From assembly GCA_024275775.1 (NCBI GenBank), contig JAJRYM010000061.1, forward strand, positions 1 through 9,519: DNA of 9,519 nt, in the 5' to 3' direction. Origin of the DNA: Nitrospirota bacterium (GTDB taxonomy: Bacteria; Nitrospinota_A; UBA7883; JACRGQ01). A program made the translations under genes and the position numbers. The stretch's first letter is position 1, and the number at the start of each line of letters is the position of its first letter. Below the pieces are notes generated by a model. It was not told the origin of the DNA and did not search any database. It was given only the letters and a program-made list of their open reading frames with translations. Below, in pieces: positions 1 through 6,621 of the stretch.

Positions 1-1245
1 CCCTTCATTGACGCCCTCTTTACAGCCACCTCCGCAACATGCGTAACCGGTCTTCTTACCGTTAACGTGGCCGATACGTTTACTCTCTTCGGACAGGCGG
101 TTATTCTTGCGCTGATGCAGTGCGGCGGAATAGGCATCATGACCGCCTCAACCCTGTTTGTGCTTATGCTGGGGAAATCGGTATCCATGAAAGGCTCTTC
201 CATAGTGCTCAGTGAATTTACCGTTTCCAATAAAATCGATATTCGCAAGATGGTCAAGTGGGTCGTTTTTCTTGTTATCGCCATTGAAACGGTGGGTGCG
301 GCCGTTTTTTTCATCTTCTGGGTCGGCAAACTCGGCGTTGCGAAAGCGGCGTGGGCGGCTATATTCCATGCTGTATCCGCATTCTGCAACGCGGGCATCT
401 CGGTTCTCCCGGAGGGCCCGGCGTCAATGGGCAACAGCACGGTTGTGGATATCAATTTCATGTTTCTTATGTGCGCCGGGAGCATCGGTTTCATAACGCT
501 TATCGAAGGCTGTGAATGGCTGAAACGAAGAGGTAAAAGCCAGTTCAGGTTTTCCCTCCATACGAGAATCGTGGCCATAGCCACGCTTGTTTTTATCCTG
601 ATAGGCGTAGCCGGTTTCTTTATATTTGAATCTGAAAATATTTTAAAAGGAATGTCATTTTCTGAAAAAATTACCAGCTCGTTCTTTCATTCGATCTCAA
701 GCCGAACTACAGGGTTCCAGAAGGTTGATTTCAGCCTGCTTGAACCGTCCACCATCCAGATGTTCATAATTCTGATGTTCATCGGCGGCGCGCCGGGTTC
801 AACGGCAGGCGGAGTAAAGATAACTACATTCGCCGTACTTTTTTTCATCGTGATTTCAAGATTCAGGGGTTCCGAACGGGTTCAGATGCTGGGACGCACT
901 ATTCCGGATGAGGAAGTCTCCAGAGCGGGCGCGGTATTTATTTTTCTTTTTGTGTTCCTCGCTCTTTTTGTTGTGGTACTGCTTGCCGTTAATCCGCTTC
1001 ATGCCGGCGCGCCGATAGAAGCTCAGGATTCCGATCTTCCGCTGGTTTTCGAAAGCGTTTCGGCGTTTGGAACCGTAGGCTTTTCCATGGGAATCACATC
1101 CTCCCTCTCCCTCATGGGGAAAGGGCTTATAATTTTTATGATGTTTATCGGCCGCCTGCTCGGAAGCATTCTTGTTTTAACTCTGGCTCAAAGCATTCGG
1201 CCGATTTCATACGAGCTTACCGAAGAATCGATAATGATCGGTTAG
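1..1245 (+). CDS. TrkH/KtrB-family potassium uptake channel subunit, copy 1 (5' truncated by window)
   Basis: This is an inner-membrane K+ (or Na+/K+) channel-transporter subunit of the TrkH/KtrB/HKT superfamily. The reading frame is open from base 1. The visible start-like GTG at 67 is internal, because the 22 codons before it match the paralogue (FIDALFT, SATCVTGL). Of 414 visible residues, the four pore-loop signatures are at about 14-17 (CVTG), 129-132 (CNAG), 235-238 (RTTG) and 357-360 (GTVG), each keeping the filter glycine. The intramembrane gating-loop region GGAPGSTAGGVK follows the third pore loop. Only the first transmembrane helix and the N-terminus are missing. It is followed after 66-81 bases by a second paralogue on the same strand. 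The channel normally needs a cytoplasmic TrkA/KtrA RCK subunit, and none is in the window. The family call is firm. TrkH versus KtrB subtype and the ion transported are not resolved. Confidence 0.95.
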   Translation, partial: PFIDALFTATSATCVTGLLTVNVADTFTLFGQAVILALMQCGGIGIMTASTLFVLMLGKSVSMKGSSIVLSEFTVSNKIDIRKMVKWVVFLVIAIETVGAAVFFIFWVGKLGVAKAAWAAIFHAVSAFCNAGISVLPEGPASMGNSTVVDINFMFLMCAGSIGFITLIEGCEWLKRRGKSQFRFSLHTRIVAIATLVFILIGVAGFFIFESENILKGMSFSEKITSSFFHSISSRTTGFQKVDFSLLEPSTIQMFIILMFIGGAPGSTAGGVKITTFAVLFFIVISRFRGSERVQMLGRTIPDEEVSRAGAVFIFLFVFLALFVVVLLAVNPLHAGAPIEAQDSDLPLVFESVSAFGTVGFSMGITSSLSLMGKGLIIFMMFIGRLLGSILVLTLAQSIRPISYELTEESIMIG

Positions 1246-1326
1246 AGGAGAAGGTTTTAGACGCCGACCAGTTGCTCGTCCCGTCTGTCTCTGGCTTACC
1301 GCCCTCCCCTGTTGTATGATTTTCCG

Positions 1327-2697
1327 ATGCAGAAAAACGGCAAATTTTCTCTAAAATCCAATCCGGGTTTTCTTCTGGTTTTAAGCTTTGTCGGGGCGAT
1401 ATTTATCGGCGCCCTTTTATTGATGCTTCCAATCGCTCACACTAAGCCGCTTGCCTTCATTGACGCACTCTTTACCACCGCCTCCGCCACCTGCGTGACG
1501 GGACTGATGACCATAAACGTAGCTGAAACTTTCACATCTTTCGGCCAGGCTGTAATACTCGTTCTAATTCAATTCGGGGGAATGGGAGTAATGACCGCTT
1601 CCACCCTTTTCGCGCTGATACTTGGCAAGTCGGTATCCATGAAGGGTTCTTCCATCGTACATGGTGAATTTACCGTCTCGCATAAAATCGATATTCGCAA
1701 ACTGGTGAAATGGATGGTGGCGCTGATTTTCTCGTTCGAGGCGATAGGCGCCGTTATTTTTTTTATTTTCTGGGTGGACGACCTTGGCTGGAGCGGTGCG
1801 ATTTGGCCGAGTATTTTTCACGCCGTCTCCGCGTTTTGCAACGCCGGCATTTCCATTTTTCCCGACGGCCCCGTCTGGATGAAATACAACCCGTTTGTGG
1901 ATATAAATTTCATGATTCTGATGAACTCCGGCGCCATGGGTTTTGTGGCGCTGATTGAAGGGTATGAGTGGGTAAAAAAAAAGAAGGGCTCAAAATACAG
2001 TTTTTCCCTTCACACCCGTGTTGTTGCGGTCTCGACAATACTGTTCGTATTAATCGGCGCGGCCGGATACATGGTGTTCGAGGCGGATAACGTAATAAAG
2101 GAAATGACATTTTCCCACAAACTCGTGAGCGCGTTTTTTCATTCCATATCAGGCAGAACAGCCGGATTCTTGAACGTCGACTTCGGGCAACTGGAAAACT
2201 CGACGCTTTACATGTTCATGTTCTTAATGTTTATCGGCGGCGCGCCGGGTTCGACTGCCGGGGGAATAAAACTTACCACTTTCGCCGTACTCCTTGCTCT
2301 GGTTGTATCCAAGTACAGGGGAACCGAGCGGGCGCACATCTTCAACCGCGCGATACCGGAAGAGCTGACTTCCCGCGCGGCATCCATCTTTATTGTTCTG
2401 TCTTCCGTCCTGTTACTGTTTCTGTTCCTGATTTTTATTGTAGAGCCGGCAGGCTCCGCATCTATCGAACAGTCCCACGGCAGTTTTCTGCCGCTTCTTT
2501 TTGAGGCGGTTTCCGCCTTCGGGACGGTCGGCTCCTCTATGGGCATCACACCTGCCCTTTCCGTAGCCGGGAAGATATTAATCATAATTCTAATGCTTTT
2601 CGGCCGGTTGGCCGGAATTGTTCTTGTTATAACCATGGGCGTGGCAATAAGGCCGCGCTCTTATCAGCTTTCCGAAGAATCGATAATGATCGGTTAG
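1327..2697 (+). CDS. TrkH/KtrB-family potassium uptake channel subunit, copy 2 (complete)
   Basis: This is a second potassium channel subunit of 456 residues if started at ATG 1327. A TTG at 1312 would add five residues (MYDFP). Neither start has a clear Shine-Dalgarno sequence, and ATG was preferred because the hydrophobic first helix (about residues 14-36) follows a short basic N-terminus. The four pore loops carry CVTG (56-59), CNAG (171-174), RTAG (277-280) and GTVG (399-402). The gating loop GGAPGSTAGGIK is at about 304-315. Several further strongly hydrophobic segments fit the eight-helix, four-pore-loop family fold, and the length is normal for the compact form. Counted by eye, 45 of the last 68 residues match copy 1, and the final EESIMIG and stop are identical. 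This points to tandem duplication rather than two unrelated acquisitions. The two copies differ near the filter: RTTG versus RTAG, and GTVGFS versus GTVGSS. Subtype and ion preference are not resolved. Confidence 0.95.
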   Translation: MQKNGKFSLKSNPGFLLVLSFVGAIFIGALLLMLPIAHTKPLAFIDALFTTASATCVTGLMTINVAETFTSFGQAVILVLIQFGGMGVMTASTLFALILGKSVSMKGSSIVHGEFTVSHKIDIRKLVKWMVALIFSFEAIGAVIFFIFWVDDLGWSGAIWPSIFHAVSAFCNAGISIFPDGPVWMKYNPFVDINFMILMNSGAMGFVALIEGYEWVKKKKGSKYSFSLHTRVVAVSTILFVLIGAAGYMVFEADNVIKEMTFSHKLVSAFFHSISGRTAGFLNVDFGQLENSTLYMFMFLMFIGGAPGSTAGGIKLTTFAVLLALVVSKYRGTERAHIFNRAIPEELTSRAASIFIVLSSVLLLFLFLIFIVEPAGSASIEQSHGSFLPLLFEAVSAFGTVGSSMGITPALSVAGKILIIILMLFGRLAGIVLVITMGVAIRPRSYQLSEESIMIG

Positions 2698-2723
2698 GAG
2701 AAAGCTGTTGAACGCAGGCGTAA

Positions 2724-3140
2724 TCAGCCTTTTTGACGGCTGTTTTTAATGGATCGAAAATCTATCAGCGCCCTGACTGCCTGCAGTCTTGAGAAGATGC
2801 CCATTTCAACGAAAATCTTAGCCAGATGCTTAACACCCATCTTTTGAATATTCAGAAGCTTTTGCACCTGATCTTCCGTTAAAAGACCCTGCTCTACCGC
2901 CAGCTCGCCGTAATGCTTGCCGCTATTTTTTTGCTCAAGAAGCATCCTTATATTTTCCTGCCTGGAAATGAAACCGCTTTGAACAGCTAAATTGCCGATT
3001 GTATCCCGTGACTGGCGTTGAATTACAAGAGCGCGATTGAGCTGTTCTTCGGTTACGAGCTTATTTGCAATCGCGTATTCTCCGAATCGCACTCTTCGCT
3101 CACTTGCTGGTAAGGACATAGACTCCGTCCCAATTCGCAT
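2724..3140 (-). CDS. small protein of four MshEN/GspE-N-type repeats, possible cyclic-di-GMP receptor
   Basis: This 138-residue protein is almost wholly four tandem units of 24 residues separated by 5-residue spacers. Units start at R18, T47, H76 and H105, an exact 29-residue period. Each follows the pattern xhGxhhhxxGhhxxxxhxxxhhxQ, for example FGEYAIANKLVTEEQLNRAL and YGELAVEQGLLTEDQVQKLL. This 24+5+24 design is the signature of the MshEN domain (N-terminal part of type II secretion/MshE ATPases), where two such motifs bind cyclic-di-GMP. Here no ATPase follows. Unit 1 keeps the leading Arg, units 1-3 keep Gly at position 3, and unit 4 is the most divergent. The start at 3140 has AGGTGAGG seven bases upstream and overlaps the cyclase gene by 41 bases. 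An alternative ATG at 3119 (MSLPAS) also has a purine-rich leader. It is probably cytoplasmic and translated with the cyclase. Ligand binding is inferred, not shown. Confidence 0.85.
   Translation of the reverse strand: MRIGTESMSLPASERRVRFGEYAIANKLVTEEQLNRALVIQRQSRDTIGNLAVQSGFISRQENIRMLLEQKNSGKHYGELAVEQGLLTEDQVQKLLNIQKMGVKHLAKIFVEMGIFSRLQAVRALIDFRSIKNSRQKG
2725..2747 (+). terminator. candidate intrinsic terminator after the second trkH-like gene
   Basis: CAGCC (2725-2729) can pair with GGCTG (2738-2742) across an eight-base loop, and a run of five T (2743-2747) follows directly. It sits 28 bases after the stop of the potassium channel gene and inside the last codons of the gene converging from the other strand. 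The stem is only five base pairs, so it is weak. No equivalent U-tract exists for the opposite direction. Confidence 0.4.
2757..3089 (-). repeat. four-fold 29-residue (87-bp) MshEN-like coding repeat
   Basis: Four protein units of 24 residues with 5-residue linkers (RQSRD, KNSGK, KMGVK) lie in exact register with no insertion or deletion. The repetition is clear at protein level and blurred at DNA level, so the expansion is old and kept by selection. Confidence 0.85.
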
Positions 3141-5364
3141 CGGGCGGCCTCACCTGAAAATCAAGGGACCTTTCCAGATAGGTTAGCGACGGGCCGTCGT
3201 TTTCATCGTAATTCAGGATTTCGCTGAATCTGTCGATCGCCTTATCCCATTCTCTGGCCTTGTAATGGGAAAGCCCCGCATTATATATCTCCACGATTTT
3301 GCTTTTATTCTCCGGGGTCTCGCCTTTTACGCTAAGCAGTTCGTAAACCGTAATAGCCTCCTGCTTTCCTACAACCCTTATAGTATCGAGCTCGCGAAAA
3401 TCGAAGTAATCGCGGCACAAATTATAGGTGTAATGGGTAACCATCGTCTCGCTTCCGTACGCCTTGTTAGCTCCCTCTATGCGCGCCCCAAGATTAACGG
3501 AATCGCCCATGATTGTGTAATCCATCCTGCTTTTGGAGCCCATGTTGCCGACTACCATATGCCCGGTATTTACACCTATCCTCATCCTAAGAAGAGGCTT
3601 CCCGGCCTTTTTCCACCCTTCCCTCATCTCCTCGAGCTTCTTTTGCATATTAAGCGCCGCCATAACGCAATGATAAGGATGTTCGGGGTCGTCGAGCGGG
3701 GCCCCGAAAAAGGCTATAATCGCGTCGCCTTCGTATTTATCCACCGTGCCGGTTTGCTCCATGATGAGATCCGACATCTCCGTAAGATAGACGTTCAAAA
3801 GTTGAACCAGCTCCTCAGGCTCAATGGTTTCGGACACGGAGGAAAACCCGGCTATATCGGAGAAAAGCACCGTCATCTCCTTTCGGATGCCGCCAAGATT
3901 AAGTTGCGATGGGTCTTTCATAATCTGGCTTATAACCGCTGGAGACAGGTAATGCCCGAACGCGCCCTGTATGTACGCTCTCTCGCTGGCTTCCACGAAA
4001 AACTTGAAAAACGCCAGCCCGCTGTAAACAAAAATAATGGACAGAATAGGATAAAGAATGTCGAGCTGTAACAGGTACTGGGTGAACATGACCCTCTGGA
4101 AAAGAACGTACAAAACCACAAGGAACACAGCCACCACCGCCCCGCCGAAAATTTTCACCCTCTTCATCGTTAGGATGAGAACAATGCCCATGAAAAGAAT
4201 GGAGAGAAAATTGAAAATGAAAAACCAGCCGGCCTTACTGGGCACTATGTCGTCAATCACATTCTGCATATAGGTCGCTTCCACTTCCGGCCCCGCCATA
4301 CTGCCGAAAGGTGTGTGCCTTATGTCGTAAATACCCATCGCCGTAGCGCCTACTATAACAAGCTTGCCTTTAAGAGCTTTTTCCAACTCCTCGTCCGTTC
4401 TGCTTCCATCCAGCACGTCCGACACGGAAATTCTTTTAAACTCTCCTTCAGGGCCGTAATAATTTATCAAAGACCTGCCGAACTCATCCACCGGTATAGT
4501 TCTTGGCCCAACCTGAATACTGGAAACTCCGAACTCCTCGAACTCTATTTTAGGTTTCAAATCTCCGTAATAGGCGGCCAGCATTTGAATGACAGCGGGC
4601 GGAAAAAGTTTCTTTCTAAACTTCACACCATCTACGAATCTTCTGGTGATGCCGTCGCTATCAGGGAAAATATTGAAATAGCCGGTAAGAACGGCGGCGC
4701 GAGTCAGTTCTTTTATATTAGGTTTTACTCCAAGAGCCTCCTTTAGAACATAATCTTTAGGCCCGCTTGGGGGATATTTAATCCTTTTATAACGGGAACG
4801 GCGGATTATTTTGTAATCAGCCTTACTATCAAGATTGAGCGGGCCTACCTCCTCGGCGGTTGAAAAAAAGAAATACCCAGGTACAACATTTCCGGACTTC
4901 TTAAACGCTTCCGCAAGTCTTGTATCCACATCCGCGAATCTTTCGGCCTCTTCAAGCTGTGTTGCGATTTCAGGGTCCGTTACATTTCGCTCCCGGATTA
5001 CGTTGAGCAATCTCCGGCTCAATTCAAGATCCGGCCTCTCTTCGGGATAGGAAAAAACGATATCCAGTCCTATAACTTTAGGATGGAACTCGTTCAGCCT
5101 GTTTACAAGCTCAACCATTACATTGCGCGACCACGGCCACCTGCCGAGTTTCTCCTGGCTTTTTTGATCGATAGCAACTATTACAACGTCTTTTTTTGTT
5201 TCAATCGTTCCGCGGGATTTAAAATTAAGATCGTAGATTCTCAACGACAGGGCTTCGAGAAAAGAAAAATCCGCAAAAAATATTGCCAGGGAGAGCAGTA
5301 TCATAAGAAGCCCTACATTGACTTCGCCGAGCTTTTTTAGAAATTCTCCGAGCCGTTTTTTCAA
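3100..5364 (-). CDS. CHASE2-domain transmembrane adenylate cyclase (class III) with C-terminal TPR-like tail
   Basis: This 754-residue inner-membrane enzyme is predicted to make cAMP from ATP in response to an extracytoplasmic cue. It has an N-terminal helix (about 16-33), then a periplasmic CHASE2 sensor (about 38-375, including RIYDLNF near 42-48 and the DIVF and YFNIFPDSDGITRR stretches). Three membrane helices follow (about 380-400, 405-423, 433-453), then a class III cyclase domain (about 495-676). Catalytic positions are visible: metal-binding D503 (LFSDIAGF) and D547 (KYEGDA), adenine-selecting K543 and T617 (DYTIMGDSVN), and transition-state N624 and R628. The Lys/Thr pair fits class IIIb adenylate rather than guanylate cyclase. 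A TPR-like helix pair (IYNAGLSHYKAREWDKAIDRF, about 693-713) extends the C-terminus. The start is TTG at 5364 with AGAGG eight bases upstream. The next Met lies inside the first helix, so TTG is favoured. It starts 24 bases after the beta-barrel gene ends and overlaps the MshEN-repeat gene by 41 bases. Confidence 0.93.
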   Translation of the reverse strand: MKKRLGEFLKKLGEVNVGLLMILLSLAIFFADFSFLEALSLRIYDLNFKSRGTIETKKDVVIVAIDQKSQEKLGRWPWSRNVMVELVNRLNEFHPKVIGLDIVFSYPEERPDLELSRRLLNVIRERNVTDPEIATQLEEAERFADVDTRLAEAFKKSGNVVPGYFFFSTAEEVGPLNLDSKADYKIIRRSRYKRIKYPPSGPKDYVLKEALGVKPNIKELTRAAVLTGYFNIFPDSDGITRRFVDGVKFRKKLFPPAVIQMLAAYYGDLKPKIEFEEFGVSSIQVGPRTIPVDEFGRSLINYYGPEGEFKRISVSDVLDGSRTDEELEKALKGKLVIVGATAMGIYDIRHTPFGSMAGPEVEATYMQNVIDDIVPSKAGWFFIFNFLSILFMGIVLILTMKRVKIFGGAVVAVFLVVLYVLFQRVMFTQYLLQLDILYPILSIIFVYSGLAFFKFFVEASERAYIQGAFGHYLSPAVISQIMKDPSQLNLGGIRKEMTVLFSDIAGFSSVSETIEPEELVQLLNVYLTEMSDLIMEQTGTVDKYEGDAIIAFFGAPLDDPEHPYHCVMAALNMQKKLEEMREGWKKAGKPLLRMRIGVNTGHMVVGNMGSKSRMDYTIMGDSVNLGARIEGANKAYGSETMVTHYTYNLCRDYFDFRELDTIRVVGKQEAITVYELLSVKGETPENKSKIVEIYNAGLSHYKAREWDKAIDRFSEILNYDENDGPSLTYLERSLDFQVRPPDANWDGVYVLTSK
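3148..3155 (-). promoter_or_regulatory. ribosome binding site for the MshEN-repeat gene
   Basis: On the minus strand this reads AGGTGAGG, seven bases before the ATG at 3140. It lies within the last codons of the cyclase gene. It supports the longer start over the ATG at 3119 and implies coupled translation with the cyclase. Confidence 0.55.
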
Positions 5365-5372
5365 ACTGCCGG

Positions 5373-5377
5373 CCTCT
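5373..5377 (-). promoter_or_regulatory. ribosome binding site deciding the TTG start of the cyclase
   Basis: The minus strand reads AGAGG, then eight bases, then TTG AAA AAA CGG. This supports the rare TTG start at 5364, which gives a basic N-terminus before the first membrane helix. Confidence 0.6.
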
Positions 5378-5388
5378 AAGAAACTGTT

Positions 5389-6609
5389 TTATCGGGAGAA
5401 GGAGTAAACAAATCCCACGTCGGTGTTGATCCCATCATAATCGGCGTCTATCGGCTTCCCGGATGCATCAACCTGCATTATATCGGCGCTGTTCTTAAGC
5501 CGAAACACGGAAGTGTTGGCCGTAACGTAAAGCGATTTCGATATATCTACAATGACTCCAACACCCACCGTATGTTTCGACCATCCGCCGTCAAAGAGCG
5601 GATTCGCGGAATCGAGATTATTGGAAAGAGTTTTCTTATAATCATAATTCCAGTTGAGAGTAAAAGATCTGGTGAAGGCATAGGCCCCGGAAATGTAGGT
5701 TTCCCACTGATTGTTGTTTGTGTTGCGGTCCTCCGTTACAACGCCGCCGCCTGTTACGTTCTCCTGGTTTTTGCCCTGCGTGCTATAGCTGAGTCCAAGC
5801 GTGACTCTTAAAGCCTGATATGGAATAACATACCGCCCGGAGACTTTATACTGGTCGCCCTGCTTGAAAACATCACCGAGAGTCTCGTCTCTGTCCCGTG
5901 TTGTAAATACCGCCTGCCCGTCAATAACAATTCTGCTCGCGTTAGGGAATGCAAACATAAATGAACCTAATAGCATCAGGGAGTCGCCCGGATTGAAGAT
6001 ATCCCCGTCCACTTCGGAAGTGGGGTTGTATTTATCAGTGAATTCATATCTGGCTCCAAAACCAACTTGCATACTTTCTCCAATAGCCAAGGTACCGATA
6101 ATATTCGGCGAGAAGCCTATGCCCTTACCGAAACTACTTATTGGCATCAGTTCACTTACGATGTTATCGATGAAAAGCGAATCAATTTGCTCATTGGAAA
6201 AGTCGGTTTTGCCTGTAGGAAGGTTAATATCAAGCCCCAGCCGAAGCTGAAGAATCGGCAAAGGCGCAAACTGATAAAACGTCGATACGGTTACATCGGT
6301 TAAAAGGTTAAGGGACAAATCACTTTTTGAATTGTCATTCTTATACACTAAACCGGTTTCGACATAATTCCCCAGCAACATAATGCCGGACTGGCTGGAT
6401 GGGGCCGAGCTGACGAAGGAAAGCTGGAACAGTCCTGTATTCTGGTTTCCTGTGGTGCTCTGGGGAGCGTCGTTTGCCCAGTTGCTTCTATTGGCATTTA
6501 GCTGAATTACCCAACTGTGAACGTTTTTGGTCTCCTGAGCGAACACAGTTCCGGAAGATAGAAGAACCAACCCGCAAACCAGCGCTGTTAATCCACCCCT
6601 CAATCTCAT
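5389..6609 (-). CDS. outer-membrane beta-barrel protein, function unknown
   Basis: This 406-residue protein begins with a clear Sec signal peptide: MRLRGG, a hydrophobic core, and probable cleavage after TVFA near residue 24. The mature part has no hydrophobic helix. It is a series of short alternating polar/hydrophobic strands, many with aromatic ends and separated by Asn/Asp/Gly-rich turns, for example LRLGLDINLPTGKTDF, VGFGARYEF, WETYISGAYAF and NWNYDYKK. This is the usual look of an outer-membrane beta-barrel. The last strand (DVGFVYSFSR) has the alternating aromatic pattern of a BAM-recognised C-terminus but ends in Arg rather than Phe. The LPTGKTD stretch recalls MetA-pathway phenol-degradation-type barrels, but I would not assign that family. 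ATG 6609 follows GGACGGA on the minus strand. The gene lies 12 bases after the FecR-like gene and 24 before the cyclase. It could be a porin-like partner or an anchor for the FecR-like protein (inference). Confidence 0.8.
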   Translation of the reverse strand: MRLRGGLTALVCGLVLLSSGTVFAQETKNVHSWVIQLNANRSNWANDAPQSTTGNQNTGLFQLSFVSSAPSSQSGIMLLGNYVETGLVYKNDNSKSDLSLNLLTDVTVSTFYQFAPLPILQLRLGLDINLPTGKTDFSNEQIDSLFIDNIVSELMPISSFGKGIGFSPNIIGTLAIGESMQVGFGARYEFTDKYNPTSEVDGDIFNPGDSLMLLGSFMFAFPNASRIVIDGQAVFTTRDRDETLGDVFKQGDQYKVSGRYVIPYQALRVTLGLSYSTQGKNQENVTGGGVVTEDRNTNNNQWETYISGAYAFTRSFTLNWNYDYKKTLSNNLDSANPLFDGGWSKHTVGVGVIVDISKSLYVTANTSVFRLKNSADIMQVDASGKPIDADYDGINTDVGFVYSFSR

Positions 6610-6621
6610 AATTTCCGTCCG

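Noticed and set aside
1272..1319. 15-codon TTG ORF between the two channel genes, a possible leader peptide
   Set aside because: The purine stretch is 17 bases away, the sequence has no attenuator structure, and the start codon is weak.
2708..2749. 13-codon ORF from TTG after the second channel gene, preceded by GGAGA
   Set aside because: It is too short, overlaps the terminator hairpin, and has no similarity to TrkA. At most it is a relic.
3265..4071. 268-codon plus-strand ORF opposite the cyclase domain
   Set aside because: It lies entirely antisense to the well-conserved cyclase and membrane region, has no domain of its own, and has no plausible promoter or ribosome site.
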